A stretch of DNA of 64,000 bases from Halorussus lipolyticus (GTDB lineage: Archaea; Halobacteriota; Halobacteria; Halobacteriales; Haladaptataceae). The position numbers were made by a program, and so were the translations under genes. Below the pieces are notes generated by a model. That model saw only the letters and a list, made by a program, of their open reading frames with translations. It was not told the DNA's origin and made no database searches. Shown piece by piece: positions 42,482-51,982 of the stretch. Numbering within the stretch: the stretch's first letter is position 1; each line of letters starts with the position of its first letter. Location: the NCBI RefSeq assembly GCF_029338375.1, contig NZ_CP119804.1, positions 1,818,955 to 1,882,954 on the forward strand, read 5' to 3'.

Positions 42482-42610
42482 TTCTAGGATTTCTAAACCA
42501 TTGTTTTTATTTCTTTGGAAATTGTATTTGTTTCTCTAGCCCAGTGTGACCATCTTTGTTCCGCACAGCGTATCCACGGACTGATTTCGGCCGGTGACAC
42601 AATCCCCACC

Positions 42611-42661
42611 CCTCGGCGGACTGAAAGGGCGACCGCGAACCGCGCGAGGGCTTTCGAAACC
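42611..42661 (-). repeat. Dispersed repeat family 1, copy F (compact)
   Basis: On the minus strand it reads ggtttcgaaagccctcgcg, then cggttcgcggtcgcc and ctttcagtccgccgagg. Both halves are nearly identical to the two ends of copy A (11476-11510 and 11592-11610), which shows that the hairpin of copy A is an insert relative to this form, or that this form lost it. Confidence 0.72.
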
Positions 42662-42703
42662 ACGTTCACTATTTTCGAGTAAGTCGCGCACTAACAGAGA
42701 AAG

Positions 42704-42828
42704 CCGAGAAGAAGCTAGCTTCAGGCTTGAGCAAAGGAGTCCCCGCAACCGCACAGCACCGCCCGCCACCGCGGACCTCACACCTCCCCAACCCCCTCAC
42801 TCACTACGTTCGGTCGTCCCTCGCGCGA
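42704..42828 (-). repeat. Dispersed repeat family 2, copy 2
   Basis: It is the inverted counterpart of 26885-27053: on the minus strand tcgcgcgagggacga, ggttggggaggtgtgaggt, ccgcggtggcgg, caagcctgaagctagcttc and ttctcgg occur in the same order. It lacks the inner hairpin-rich block of copy 1. Confidence 0.75.
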
Positions 42829-42973
42829 ATTGGCAGACCACCGGCAGACAAACCACGTCTGGCGAGCAGTCGGCCGCTTCGCTTCCGACAACACGAGGGT
42901 CTGCCAGCACGCGCCGAGGTGAAAAATCAATCTCTCCGAAAAATCCGCGGCCGAAGTCTCGTCCAATCCAGTT

Positions 42974-43999
42974 TCAAAGATTCCGAACGGCGTCAACCGC
43001 GTCCACCAGCGAGGGCGCGTCGAACAGTTCCCGACCCACGTAGGCGTTGGTTCCGGCGGCGTAGAGGTCCTGCGCGGCCCCAACGACGCCCTCGTCAAGC
43101 GGTTCGGGCGACTCCTCGCACAGCGATTTCCAGTCGGCAACGTCCTGCGCCTTGGCCTCCTGCTTGGCCGCACCGACGGCCTCAACCCATTCTGGTTGGG
43201 TGCGCTTGTGGTACTGGCGAATGAACTCCTTGCTGACCTGCTGGCCGTGGAAGGTGAAGCGGTTCTCGTCGAAGGTGCCCACCACGTCGCCGACGCGAAT
43301 CTCGCCGTCGAAGTAGAGACACTCGATTTTGCCGTCCTCGTGGACCAACTCGGCCTCGGCGGCCCGGTCGGTCACGATGCGGTTGACCTCGCGGGCGACC
43401 GCTTCGAGTTCTTCGATGTCGGCAATTCCGGCGATTCGGTCGGCCTCGCTTCGGGTGAGATAGCGGTCGCTCTCCTCGTACTTGGTCGAGAACTCCACGA
43501 TGGGTTCCTCCAACTGGACCGCGCCCTCGGGCCACTCCTCGAAGTCCAGTCCGTGGTCGGCGGGATTGGTCCGCCGGCGGAGACTCGACCCCACGGGGAC
43601 GCTATTCCGGAAGACGACTTCGAGCGGAATCAGGTAGTTGTCGGCGGCCTCGGCGTGGAAAGCGTCGTAGTCGTAGTTCCGACCCTCTCGGGGCAGGTCT
43701 GGCACCTGCGTCAGGTCGATGGCCATCTCGGTCGGCGCGTCCTCGGCGTCGGCGAGGGGGACGACTTCACCGGTCCCCGAATCCACTACACCGCGGTAGT
43801 GGGTCGGCACGCCCTCGTCTTCCAGCAACTCGAAGTTGTGCGCGCCCATCGAGCAGAGACTCGCACCCTTGTCCGGAATCTCGTCGGGCATCTTGCCCCA
43901 GTCGAACACCGAGTAGTCGTCGGTGAAGACGAAGGCTCCTCGGCCCAGCGTGGTCGCGGTCGGTTCGCGCTCAATGCGGAACTCCTTGACGCTGGTCAT
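42974..43999 (-). CDS. purC: Phosphoribosylaminoimidazole-succinocarboxamide synthase
   Basis: PurC joins aspartate to CAIR with ATP to form SAICAR in purine synthesis. The 341-residue protein is the longer haloarchaeal form: [20 protein letters not shown] (SAICAR signature region), [80 protein letters not shown] and [20 protein letters not shown]. The start ATG at 43999 ([18 protein letters not shown]) is conserved-looking and overlaps the stop of a 29-codon frame upstream (ATGA); in-frame codons further upstream give Arg-rich sequence unlike PurC. It is divergent from cofH. Confidence 0.95.
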   Translation of the reverse strand: MTSVKEFRIEREPTATTLGRGAFVFTDDYSVFDWGKMPDEIPDKGASLCSMGAHNFELLEDEGVPTHYRGVVDSGTGEVVPLADAEDAPTEMAIDLTQVPDLPREGRNYDYDAFHAEAADNYLIPLEVVFRNSVPVGSSLRRRTNPADHGLDFEEWPEGAVQLEEPIVEFSTKYEESDRYLTRSEADRIAGIADIEELEAVAREVNRIVTDRAAEAELVHEDGKIECLYFDGEIRVGDVVGTFDENRFTFHGQQVSKEFIRQYHKRTQPEWVEAVGAAKQEAKAQDVADWKSLCEESPEPLDEGVVGAAQDLYAAGTNAYVGRELFDAPSLVDAVDAVRNL

Positions 44000-44085
44000 C
44001 GCAACCACCCGAATTCGGTCGTCGAACTCGCGTGCTCCTCGCCGCTCTCCGACCCGGAACTGCCTGCCCCGTCGCTGTCGCTCAT
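43996..44085 (-). CDS. Possible 29-residue leader protein overlapping the purC start
   Basis: From ATG 44085 a short frame encodes 29 residues rich in Ser, Gly, Asp and Glu ([20 protein letters not shown], then STTEFGWLR) and ends in TGA that shares four bases with the purC ATG (ATGA). The acidic composition and the codon choice are haloarchaeal, and the overlap is the usual signature of translational coupling. It may be a real small protein or an upstream regulatory frame. It would not be found by tools with a 30-codon cutoff. Confidence 0.5.
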   Translation of the reverse strand: MSDSDGAGSSGSESGEEHASSTTEFGWLR

Positions 44086-44343
44086 GTGCGAGGGGTGGCC
44101 GCCGCCGGACTAAGGCGTTTCCATTCCCGTGCGTACTTTCCGACACTTCCACACCCGAAGTATGCACCTTCTCGTATTGACTCGGCAAGCGACTGCGAGC
44201 GACCGAGGAGTTCAACAGGCGTTCACCGTCCTGATTTCTGTCGAAACCGTTCTCCTCCATCCGGAAACTCCAAACCCGAACCCAACCCAGCAACACTGCC
44301 GTAACCCGTCAGTTTTTACCCCTCTAAGTCCTCGTCACGGGTG

Positions 44344-45744
44344 ATGGAAGACGCGGCCCGGACGAACGTCCCGCGGGGAGAGTTCGACTTCGAGTGCGTG
44401 CCCGAGACCGACCAGTCGTTCGAGACGGCGCTGGCGAAAGCCCGCGACGGCGAGCGACTCACGGTCGCCGACGGCATCGAACTCATGACCACCGGCACCG
44501 ACAGCGAGGACATCGACCTCGCCCGGAAAGAGCGCGTGCTGGAGGCCGCCGACCGACGCCGCGCCGAGGAGGTCGGCGAGGGCGTCACCTTCGTCGCCAA
44601 CCTGAACAACAACGTCACCACGGCGTGCAACACCGGGTGTCTGTTCTGTAACTTCAAGAACACCGCCCAGAACTTCGAGGAGGACGCCGACGAGGAACAC
44701 GCAGGCTTCACCAAGACGCCCGAGGAGTCCCGCGAAATCGTCGAGTCGGCCCGCGAGATGGGCATCTACGAGGTCACGTCGGTCAGTGGTCTCCACCCCG
44801 GTCTCGTGCTGGACGACGAACACAAGGAACTCCTCGAAACGAGCGACCGGGGCGACCTGAACTACAAACCCCCCGAGAAGTACGAGACCAATCCCGGCAC
44901 CTACGTCGAGCAGATGGAGGCCATGAACGGCGGCGGCGTCCACCTCCACTCGATGACCCCCGAGGAGGCCTATCACGCTCGCCGAGGCACCGACTGGTCC
45001 TACGAGGAGGTCTACGGTCGCTTGAAAGACGCCGGCCTCGACAGCGTGCCGGGCACCGCGGCCGAGATTCTCTCCGACGAGGTGCGGTCGGTCATCTGCC
45101 CCGGCAAAATCGGGAGCGACGAGTGGGTCGAGGCGATGGAGGCCGCCGCCGCGGTCGGTCTCGACCTGACCTCGACAATCATGTACGGCCACGTCGAGAA
45201 CGAGGCCCACCGAGTCAAGCACCTCGAACGCATCCGGGACTTGCAGGACAGAACCGGAGCAATCACCGAGTTCGTGCCACTCTCGTTCGTCCACCGGAAC
45301 ACGCCGCTCTACGACCGCGGGATGATAGAGTCGGGCGCGACGGTCCACGAGGACGAACTGATGATTGCGGTCTCGCGCCTGTTCCTCGATAACGTCGAAA
45401 ACATCCAGTCCTCGTGGGTCAAGTACGGCGACGAGCAGGGTCTGAAGATGCTCTCGTGCGGCGCGAACGACTTCATGGGCACAATCCTGAGCGAGGAGAT
45501 AACCAAGCGCGCCGGGGGCGAGTTCGGCGAGTTCCGGAGTTTCGCCGAGTACGTCGAGATGATAACCGCCGTCGGTCGGGTCCCGGTCGAGCGTTCGACC
45601 GACTACCGCCAGAAACGAGAAATAGACCCCGAGAACCCGCCGTTCGGCCCCGAACTCGGTCCGTCGGCGGACGGGACGCCGCTGGTCCCCGAAACCGACT
45701 CGGACGAGTCGGACGCCCCGACCGAGACCCTCGCGGACGACTGA
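44344..45744 (+). CDS. cofH: F0 synthase subunit 2 (5-amino-6-ribitylaminouracil-tyrosine hydroxyphenyl transferase)
   Basis: CofH is the radical SAM enzyme that joins tyrosine-derived 4-hydroxybenzyl to the ribityl pyrimidine; CofG then closes the F0 ring of coenzyme F420. The 466-residue protein has the cluster motif VTTACNTGCLFCNFKNTAQN (C-x3-C-x2-C, ~residues 95-105), EVTSVSGLHPGLVLDDEHKE, HLHSMTPEEAYHARRGTDWS, PGTAAEILSDEVRSVICPGK, STIMYGHVENEAHRVKHLER and TEFVPLSFVHRNTPLYDRG. The C-terminal Asp/Glu/Pro tail is a haloarchaeal extension. An in-frame GTG at 44341 is an equivalent start. cofG and cofC lie 4-7 kb downstream. Confidence 0.95.
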   Translation: MEDAARTNVPRGEFDFECVPETDQSFETALAKARDGERLTVADGIELMTTGTDSEDIDLARKERVLEAADRRRAEEVGEGVTFVANLNNNVTTACNTGCLFCNFKNTAQNFEEDADEEHAGFTKTPEESREIVESAREMGIYEVTSVSGLHPGLVLDDEHKELLETSDRGDLNYKPPEKYETNPGTYVEQMEAMNGGGVHLHSMTPEEAYHARRGTDWSYEEVYGRLKDAGLDSVPGTAAEILSDEVRSVICPGKIGSDEWVEAMEAAAAVGLDLTSTIMYGHVENEAHRVKHLERIRDLQDRTGAITEFVPLSFVHRNTPLYDRGMIESGATVHEDELMIAVSRLFLDNVENIQSSWVKYGDEQGLKMLSCGANDFMGTILSEEITKRAGGEFGEFRSFAEYVEMITAVGRVPVERSTDYRQKREIDPENPPFGPELGPSADGTPLVPETDSDESDAPTETLADD

Positions 45745-45757
45745 GTGAGACACCGTG

Positions 45758-46312
45758 ATGAACACCACTCATGCCGCGATGGGCGTCGCGCTGTCAGCGC
45801 CGCTGGTGGTCCTCGCGCCGGAACTCGCGCCAATCGCGGCGCTCTCAGCCTTCGTCGGCGGCGTCTTCCCGGACCTCGACCTGTTCTCGGGCCAGCACCG
45901 CCGGACGCTCCACTTCCCGGTCTACTACTCGACGGCGGGCCTCGTTGTGGGGGGTGCGGCCCTGTTTCGACCGTCGCCTGAGACGGTCGGGGCGGCGTGT
46001 TTCCTGCTGTCGGCCGCGGTCCACTGCGTCGCCGACGCTGTCGGCGGCGGGTTGGAACTCCGACCGTGGGAGGCCACCGACGACCGGGGGGTGTACGTCC
46101 ATCCCGCGGGCCGATGGGTTCGTCCTCGGCGTTGGGTTCGCTACGACGGCGCGCCCGAGGACTTGGTTCTCGCGGGCCTGTTCTCGCTACCGGGACTCGT
46201 CCTGTTCTCGGGCACGGTCCGGACGCTCACCCTCGTCGGTCTCGCCGTGTCGGTGGTCTACACCGCGCTCAGAAAGCGACTGCCGGGAATCGAGACCAAG
46301 TATCTCAGGTAG
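45758..46312 (+). CDS. Membrane-bound metal-dependent hydrolase family protein (YdjM/DUF457-like)
   Basis: The 184-residue integral membrane protein has NTTHAAMGVALSAPLVVLAP, FVGGVFPDLDLFSGQHRRTL and AVHCVADAVGGGLELRPWEA. The three His/Asp clusters (T-H-A near the start, PDLD plus HRR-LHFP, and VHCVAD) form the presumed metal site of the YdjM family. The remaining helices (LVLAGLFSLPGLVLFSGTVR, TLTLVGLAVSVVYTAL) close the bundle. The substrate is unknown. It follows cofH by 13 bases and may be co-transcribed with it. ATG 45758 is chosen over GTG 45755. Confidence 0.83.
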   Translation: MNTTHAAMGVALSAPLVVLAPELAPIAALSAFVGGVFPDLDLFSGQHRRTLHFPVYYSTAGLVVGGAALFRPSPETVGAACFLLSAAVHCVADAVGGGLELRPWEATDDRGVYVHPAGRWVRPRRWVRYDGAPEDLVLAGLFSLPGLVLFSGTVRTLTLVGLAVSVVYTALRKRLPGIETKYLR

Positions 46313-46488
46313 CGAGCGCGTCGGCAGGCGAATCGCTGTCGGGGCGGTCGTCTCTCGTCGTCGCTTCGGGACGACCACCGGACACTGGTCTCGCCGAGGC
46401 GTGGCCTACAATTCGACACTCGCGAGAAGGATAGATTAATACACTATTTCATCACACTTATGATAGACGGTGAGAATTGGCCACATAC

Positions 46489-47973
46489 ATGGACACCTCT
46501 ATTCGGGTGTTGGTCGTCGACGATAGCAGTTTCTACGCGCAACTCGTCGCCGACACTCTCGCAACGGACTACGACATGACGACGACGACGGCGGCCGACG
46601 CGAGCGAGGGTCTCGAACGCCTCGCGGACGCGGAAGTGGACTGCGTCGTTACCGACTACCAGATGCCGGGACCGAACGGAATCGAGTTCCTCGAGGCCGC
46701 CCGCGACCGGGGATTCGAACAGCCGTTCATCCTCCTGACGGGGACCGGAAGCGAGGCGGTCGCAAGCGAAGCGGTCGCCGCGGGCGTGACCCACTACTTC
46801 CAGAAGTCGGAGGGCGAACAGCAGTTCGAGAAGTTGGCGAACCAAATCGACAACGCGGTCGAACAGCACCGCACCGAGAAGAAGTACGAACTGCTGGTGG
46901 ACAACTCGCCCGACCTCATCGCCCAAATCAGCGCGGACGGCGAGTTCGTCATGACCAACGAGGCCATGGCGGCCTCCTTCGGCGCGACCCCCGACGAGTT
47001 GACCGGAAAATCGCTCTACGACTTGGTTCCGGACGACATCGCGGACAAGCGACTGGAGGTCGGCCGAGAGGTCATCGAGACGGGCGAGACCCGGCGCTTC
47101 GAGGACGGTTACGACGGCGAGTACTTCCACAACGTCTTCGTCTCGGTGGACTTGCCGGGCGAGCGCGAGACGTTTCAGGTCATCGCCCGCGACATCACCG
47201 AGCGAAAAGAGGCCGAAATCGAGTTGAAAGAGACCGTCGAGAAGTTAGAGGAGTCCAACGCCCAGTTGGAGCAGTTCGCTTACGTGGCGTCTCACGACTT
47301 GCAGGAACCACTGCGGATGGTGTCTTCGTACATGCAGTTGCTCGAACGCAAGTACAGAGACGAACTGGACGACGACGCACAGGAGTTCATCGACTACGCC
47401 GTGGACGGCGCGAACCGGATGAAAGAGATGATAAACGACCTGCTCCAGTACTCGCGGGTCGATAGCCGGGGCGGCGACTTCGAGGAGACCGACTTCGAGT
47501 CAGTGGTCACGCAGGCCGAGGAGAACCTACAGGTCGCCATCGCCGAGAGCGACGCCGAGGTCACCCGAGACGACCTGCCCACGGTGGTCTGCGACGAGAG
47601 CCAGATGGTGATGTTGCTCCAGAATCTGGTGAGCAACGGCATCAAGTACTGCGACGAGGGGCCGCCGGAGATTCACGTCTCGGGCGAGCGCGACGGCGAC
47701 GAGTACGTCTTCGCGGTCAGCGACAACGGCATCGGCATCCCGGAAGACGAGCGAGACGAGGTGTTCCGCATCTTCTCGCGGCTTCACGGCAAGGACGAGT
47801 ACTCCGGTACCGGCATCGGACTGGCGATGTGCAAGAAGATTCTCGACCGCCACGACGGCGACATCTCGGTCGAGTCGGCGGTCGGCGAGGGTTCGACGTT
47901 CTCCTTTACGCTCCCGGTGCGAGACGCCGAAGGGGGCACGAGCGGGGAAAGCGGAGGTGAGACCGATGAATGA
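46489..47973 (+). CDS. Histidine kinase with N-terminal receiver and PAS domains
   Basis: The 494-residue cytoplasmic hybrid sensor has a receiver domain at ~1-120 ([20 protein letters not shown], phospho-acceptor Asp in [16 protein letters not shown], conserved Thr/Lys in LLTGTGSEA and YFQKSEGEQ). A PAS/PAC sensor at ~130-245 ([20 protein letters not shown] to [15 protein letters not shown]) precedes a coiled coil, the HisKA box [20 protein letters not shown] and the HATPase ([53 protein letters not shown]). The kinase type (HDLQEPLR) matches bacteriophytochrome-like archaeal kinases. Stop and next start overlap by eight bases, so it forms an operon with the next two genes. Confidence 0.92.
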   Translation: MDTSIRVLVVDDSSFYAQLVADTLATDYDMTTTTAADASEGLERLADAEVDCVVTDYQMPGPNGIEFLEAARDRGFEQPFILLTGTGSEAVASEAVAAGVTHYFQKSEGEQQFEKLANQIDNAVEQHRTEKKYELLVDNSPDLIAQISADGEFVMTNEAMAASFGATPDELTGKSLYDLVPDDIADKRLEVGREVIETGETRRFEDGYDGEYFHNVFVSVDLPGERETFQVIARDITERKEAEIELKETVEKLEESNAQLEQFAYVASHDLQEPLRMVSSYMQLLERKYRDELDDDAQEFIDYAVDGANRMKEMINDLLQYSRVDSRGGDFEETDFESVVTQAEENLQVAIAESDAEVTRDDLPTVVCDESQMVMLLQNLVSNGIKYCDEGPPEIHVSGERDGDEYVFAVSDNGIGIPEDERDEVFRIFSRLHGKDEYSGTGIGLAMCKKILDRHDGDISVESAVGEGSTFSFTLPVRDAEGGTSGESGGETDE

Positions 47974-48415
47974 CGGATTCGGCGAACCCATCGAGATTCT
48001 GCTGGTCGAGGACAACCCCGGCGACGTGCGCCTGACCGAGGAGGCCCTCGAACAGGGCGACGTGTTGAACAACCTCCACGTGGTCGGCGACGGCGTGGAG
48101 GCGATGAAGTTCCTCCACTGCGAGGGCGAGTACGAGGATGCGCCTCAACCAGACCTCATCCTGTTGGACCTCAACCTGCCCCGGAAGGACGGCAAGGAGG
48201 TGTTGAAGGAGATAGACGAGGACCGGGAACTCCGCCGGATTCCGGTGGTCGTGCTGACCAGTTCGGAGGCCGAGGAGGACATCGCCAAGAGCTACGAACT
48301 GCACGCCAACGCCTACATCACCAAGCCGGTGGACATCGACCAGTTCATCGACGTGGCACAGAATTTAGAGGAGTTCTGGCTCTCTATCGTCAAACTTCCG
48401 CCAAACGATGACTGA
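47966..48415 (+). CDS. Response regulator, single receiver domain (Rcp1-like)
   Basis: The 149-residue stand-alone receiver has [20 protein letters not shown] (acidic pocket), the phospho-acceptor Asp in [39 protein letters not shown] and [13 protein letters not shown] with the conserved Lys. The DNPGD plus LNLPRKDG form is that of Rcp1, the partner of phytochrome-like kinases. The Shine-Dalgarno ggaggtga ends just before the ATG at 47966. No output domain is present, so it presumably relays phosphate between the flanking hybrid kinases or acts on a target by binding. It overlaps both neighbours. Confidence 0.95.
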   Translation: MNDGFGEPIEILLVEDNPGDVRLTEEALEQGDVLNNLHVVGDGVEAMKFLHCEGEYEDAPQPDLILLDLNLPRKDGKEVLKEIDEDRELRRIPVVVLTSSEAEEDIAKSYELHANAYITKPVDIDQFIDVAQNLEEFWLSIVKLPPNDD

Positions 48416-49634
48416 GGACGAAACAACCATCCTCCTGATAGAGGACAACGAGGGCGACGCGCGACTCATCGAGGAGATGATTCAGATGAAGGGGAGTCTG
48501 CTGGACGACAGCAGTCAACTCTCGCCCAACATCTCGCTGGTCCACGAGGAGCGACTCGAAGACGGTCTCGAATCGCTCGACGCCAAACCAGTCGATATTA
48601 TCCTGCTGGACCTGATGCTCCCCGATAGCAGTGGCGAGGAGACGCTGGATTCGGTCTTGGAACGGACAGACGACGAGCCAATCGTCCTGTTGACCGGTCT
48701 CAACGACCGAGAGTTCGGCGTCAACGCGGTCCAGCGCGGGGCGCAGGACTACCTCGTGAAGGGCGAAATCGACGGCGAACTGCTGGTCCGGACGATGCGC
48801 TACGCGATGGAGCGCAAGAAGAACGAGCGCGAACTCGCCCGCCGGACCGAACAACTCGCCATCCTGAACCAGATTCTCGAACACGACATCCGAAACGACA
48901 TGAACGTGGTCCACGGCACCGGGCGACTCCTCCGCGACCGGATTTCGGACCCCGACCACGAGGAACTCCTCGACCGGATGCTCGACAACAGCGCCCACGT
49001 CATGGAACTCACCGAGACGGTCTCGACCCTGCTGAAGACGATTACGGGCGACCGAGACCCGCACCTCGAACCCGTGGACGCCGGCGCGGTCCTCGAATCC
49101 GAGGTCCGGAAGATTCGGACCTCCCACGACGACGCCACCTTCGTCGTGGACGGCGAGATTCCCGACGCGACCGTTCAGGCGAACAACATGCTCTCGTCGG
49201 TGTTCAGCAACCTGCTGAACAACGCGGTCCAGCACAACGACACCGACGAACCGCGAATCGAAATCGGCGTCGAGGACTGCGGCGAGACGGTCGAAATCGC
49301 CATCGCCGACGACGGTCCGGGCGTCTCCGACGAGCGAAAGGAGACCATCTTCGGCAGAGGGGAGCAGGGTCTGGATAGTTCGGGCACCGGCATCGGTCTC
49401 TATCTGGTGGACACCCTCGTCGGCCAGTTCGGCGGGTCGGTCCGGGTCGAGGACAACGACCCGCGCGGCGCGGTGTTCGTGGTCGAACTCGTCGCACTGG
49501 ACAGCGACGAACCCGGCGACGAGACGACCGATGCGACCGGCGACGAGACGGCCGACGTAACCCGCGACGAGAACGACGACGAAATCGGTGACGAGACGAC
49601 CGACGGAGACAGCGGTTTCGAGGTTTGGAACTGA
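48408..49634 (+). CDS. Histidine kinase with N-terminal receiver domain
   Basis: The 408-residue protein has a receiver at ~1-125 ([20 protein letters not shown], Asp in [51 protein letters not shown]) joined to a short HisKA region with [20 protein letters not shown]. The HATPase has [40 protein letters not shown] and [20 protein letters not shown]. The EHDIRNDMN box is a common haloarchaeal type. The last ~40 residues are near-repeats of GDET-TD-T-DE, an acidic low-complexity tail. It starts eight bases inside the preceding gene. No sensor domain other than the receiver is visible, so input probably comes from the partner kinase. Confidence 0.92.
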   Translation: MTEDETTILLIEDNEGDARLIEEMIQMKGSLLDDSSQLSPNISLVHEERLEDGLESLDAKPVDIILLDLMLPDSSGEETLDSVLERTDDEPIVLLTGLNDREFGVNAVQRGAQDYLVKGEIDGELLVRTMRYAMERKKNERELARRTEQLAILNQILEHDIRNDMNVVHGTGRLLRDRISDPDHEELLDRMLDNSAHVMELTETVSTLLKTITGDRDPHLEPVDAGAVLESEVRKIRTSHDDATFVVDGEIPDATVQANNMLSSVFSNLLNNAVQHNDTDEPRIEIGVEDCGETVEIAIADDGPGVSDERKETIFGRGEQGLDSSGTGIGLYLVDTLVGQFGGSVRVEDNDPRGAVFVVELVALDSDEPGDETTDATGDETADVTRDENDDEIGDETTDGDSGFEVWN

Positions 49635-49681
49635 ATTTTCGCTCCTAGAGACAGCTCATTCTTTCCGACGCCCCAGCGAAC

Positions 49682-50779
49682 TTAGGTCGAAAGGACCGAC
49701 CGATACCGCTCGCCCGCCTCGTCGTCGGCCCTGATAGCCGAATGAACTGTCTCGGAGACCCACTCGTCGGACAGGTACCGCCGGTAGACCGGCAGGCGCT
49801 CCCGAAGCGGGACCCCGGCCTCGTCGGCGATGTCCTCCAACTCCTTCAGCGCCGGCCACTTGTACTCGGGATTGATGTGGTCGTCGGTGACCGGCGAGAC
49901 GCCGCCTAAGTCGTCCACGCCGCAGTCCAGCAGTTCGCGGGTCGGCGAGAGGTTCGGCGGGACTTGGACCGAAACCTCCTCGGGCAGGCAGTCGCGGGCC
50001 ATCGCCACGACGCGGCGCATCGTCTCGACCGAAGGCCGGTCGTAGTTCGAACGCTCGTTGGGGACCACGTTCTGAACGATGACCTCTTGGACGTGGCCGT
50101 ACCGCTCGTGCATCTCCCGAATCGCCAGCAGGCTTTCGGCCCTGTCGCGCCAGTCCTCGCCGATACCGACGAGGAGTCCCGTCGTAAACGGCACCCCCAA
50201 CTCGCCCGCGTTCCGAATCGTGTTGAGTCGCTGACCGGGGTTCTTGACCCGCGGTCCGGCGTGGGCACCCACGTCGGCGGTGGTTTCGAGCATCACGCCC
50301 ATCGAGGCGTTCACGTCCGCGACCAGCGCCATCTCGTCGCGGGTCTGGTCGCCGGGGTTGCTGTGGGGAAGCAGGCCCTCGTCCAGCGCGATTTCGCAGA
50401 CCTCCCGGAGGTAGGTGTGGATGGAGTCGTGGCCCCACTCGGCGAGTTGGTCGTGAACCCGCGTGTACCGGTCGTCTGGGTCGTCGCCGAAGGTAAAGAG
50501 GGCCTCGGTGCAACCGGCGTCCGCACCAGTTTGGAGAATTTCGCGGACCTCCTCGGGCGAGAGGAGCGAGGCCTCACCGGGCGGGTCGAAGTAGGTGCAG
50601 TAAGTGCAGGTGTACCGGCAGGCGGTGGTCAGGGGGACGAAGACGTTCTTGGCGAAGGTGAGTTCGTCGGCGGGGTCCACGTCCTCGGGTCCGGTGTCGA
50701 GGAGGTGTCGGACCTCGTCCTCGTCGAAGGAGAGGTCGATGTCGTACTCCTCGAGTCCCGGAATGTCGGCACCTGCCAT
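49682..50779 (-). CDS. cofG: F0 synthase subunit 1 (7,8-didemethyl-8-hydroxy-5-deazariboflavin synthase)
   Basis: CofG is the radical SAM enzyme that closes the deazaflavin ring of F0 from the CofH product. The 365-residue protein has FVPLTTACRYTCTYCTYFDP with the C-x3-C-x2-C cluster motif (~55-62), EALFTFGDDPDDRYTRVHDQ, LREVCEIALDEGLLPHSNPG, LVADVNASMGVMLETTADVG, GVPFTTGLLVGIGEDWRDRA, VIVQNVVPNERSNYDRPS and DDLGGVSPVTDDHINPEYKW, all typical of CofG. It is transcribed toward the two-component operon and away from the 50928 gene. Confidence 0.96.
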   Translation of the reverse strand: MAGADIPGLEEYDIDLSFDEDEVRHLLDTGPEDVDPADELTFAKNVFVPLTTACRYTCTYCTYFDPPGEASLLSPEEVREILQTGADAGCTEALFTFGDDPDDRYTRVHDQLAEWGHDSIHTYLREVCEIALDEGLLPHSNPGDQTRDEMALVADVNASMGVMLETTADVGAHAGPRVKNPGQRLNTIRNAGELGVPFTTGLLVGIGEDWRDRAESLLAIREMHERYGHVQEVIVQNVVPNERSNYDRPSVETMRRVVAMARDCLPEEVSVQVPPNLSPTRELLDCGVDDLGGVSPVTDDHINPEYKWPALKELEDIADEAGVPLRERLPVYRRYLSDEWVSETVHSAIRADDEAGERYRSVLST

Positions 50780-50927
50780 CGTCCCTTGGTTCCTCCGCGG
50801 ACCGGAAAACGATTGCTACTCCCGCCAGACCTCGACTCACCTAATTTTTCACTCGAATCGTAAACTAGCGTTTCTGCATTACATAGTAAGTATCTCTTAT
50901 ACGGGCGGGGTACGTTCGTCACCGCCA

Positions 50928-51143
50928 ATGCCACTCTCTGATGGTCTCCAGCAGAACCTCCGAAACCTCCTACTCGAAGCGTTCGCCGACGGAGAAACGG
51001 TCTCCGGGACGTGGAAAGCCGAAACGGCGCGAGACGACCTCCCCGACTGGCGAGTCGAGGTCGAGCGCGTCGATAGCACCGACAGCGGTAGGCCGGTCAC
51101 TGCGGCCTCGTGTTCCGCCCCGACCGAGGAGGACCCCCGATGA
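50928..51143 (+). CDS. Small acidic haloarchaeal protein (71 aa)
   Basis: The short protein has an amphipathic helix PLSDGLQQNLRNLLLEAFAD, then strands GETVSGTWKAETARDD and LPDWRVEVERVDSTDSGRPV. I know similar unnamed proteins from haloarchaea but no function. A TATA-like tctcttatac about 28-35 bases before the ATG at 50928 supports a leaderless transcript starting here rather than any upstream in-frame start. It lies between cofG (divergent) and the TrmB-like regulator, 46 bases downstream. Confidence 0.65.
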   Translation: MPLSDGLQQNLRNLLLEAFADGETVSGTWKAETARDDLPDWRVEVERVDSTDSGRPVTAASCSAPTEEDPR

Positions 51144-51189
51144 GTACCCAGCCACAACTTTTTGGTCGGCACAGTCCCCCCTGAAGTTC

Positions 51190-51978
51190 ATGGCCGGAGA
51201 AATCGACGACCTGCCCGGCAATCGGGCAGTCGAGACTCTGCAGAAACTCGGCCTGACGGAGTATCAGGCGCGGTGTTTCGTCGCGCTGGTCCGGGTTTCG
51301 AGCGCGACGGCCAAGGAGGTGAGTCGCATCGCCGACGTGCCCTACACGCGGGTCTACAACACCGTCGAGGAGTTGAAGGGCCAAGGGTTAGTCGAGGTCC
51401 AAGAGACCGACCCCCGAGAGTTCCGCGCGATTCCGGCCGACGACGCGATTCGGGCGCTCCGCGACGAGTACGAGGCCCGACTCGAAACCGCCGAGCGAAC
51501 CCTCTCGTCGCTGGAGACCGAGAGCGACACGCGCCACTCGGGGTCGTGGGAGATTTCGGACCACGAGCAGGTGACCCGCCGGGCGACCGAAATCGTCGCC
51601 GAGGCCGACGACGAGGTGATTCTGGTCGGCACCGACGAGCAGTTATTCGAGACGCAACTCCTCCGGCGACTCGGCGACGCGGCGGGTGACGCCGAGGTGG
51701 TCGTCGGCGTGCCCGGCGAGGACGCCAGAGAGCAAGTCGAGGACCGAGCGCCCGAGGCCGAGGTCATCGAGTGGAACACCATCCCGGACAACGACTGGTC
51801 GCTCGGGCGCATCCTGATGGTGGACCGCTCGGCCGTGATGTTGAGTTCGCTCCGGGGCAACGACCTGCCGGGCGTCTGCGACGAGTCGGCGGTGTGGGCG
51901 CGGGGCCTCGACCACGGTCTCGTGATGGGCGTCAGCGACCTGCTGGTGACGCTGATGGACGCCCGCGACGTGTACTGA
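51190..51978 (+). CDS. TrmB-family transcriptional regulator
   Basis: The 262-residue regulator has an N-terminal winged helix (~15-85: AVETLQKLGLTEYQARCFVA, ATAKEVSRIADVPYTRVYNT, VEELKGQGLVEVQETD). A coiled-coil dimerisation segment (ALRDEYEARLETAERTLSSL) links to a C-terminal domain with EVILVGTDEQLFETQLLRRL, VVVGVPGEDAREQVEDRAPE and RILMVDRSAVMLSSLRGND, resembling the TrmB C-terminal (PLD-like) ligand domain. TrmB proteins sense sugars or metabolites; the ligand here is unknown. It ends four bases before the convergent cofC stop. Confidence 0.88.
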   Translation: MAGEIDDLPGNRAVETLQKLGLTEYQARCFVALVRVSSATAKEVSRIADVPYTRVYNTVEELKGQGLVEVQETDPREFRAIPADDAIRALRDEYEARLETAERTLSSLETESDTRHSGSWEISDHEQVTRRATEIVAEADDEVILVGTDEQLFETQLLRRLGDAAGDAEVVVGVPGEDAREQVEDRAPEAEVIEWNTIPDNDWSLGRILMVDRSAVMLSSLRGNDLPGVCDESAVWARGLDHGLVMGVSDLLVTLMDARDVY

Positions 51979-51982
51979 CCGG

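Larger units (their letters stand above)
42482..42973. other. Intergenic region holding two unrelated repeat copies
   Basis: Behind the arylsulfotransferase-like gene the DNA is AT-rich to about 42545. Then come repeat family 1 copy F (42611-42661) and family 2 copy 2 (42704-42828), both on the minus strand, before the purC stop. No coding frame is convincing. The stretch 42829-42973 shows nothing further. Confidence 0.6.
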
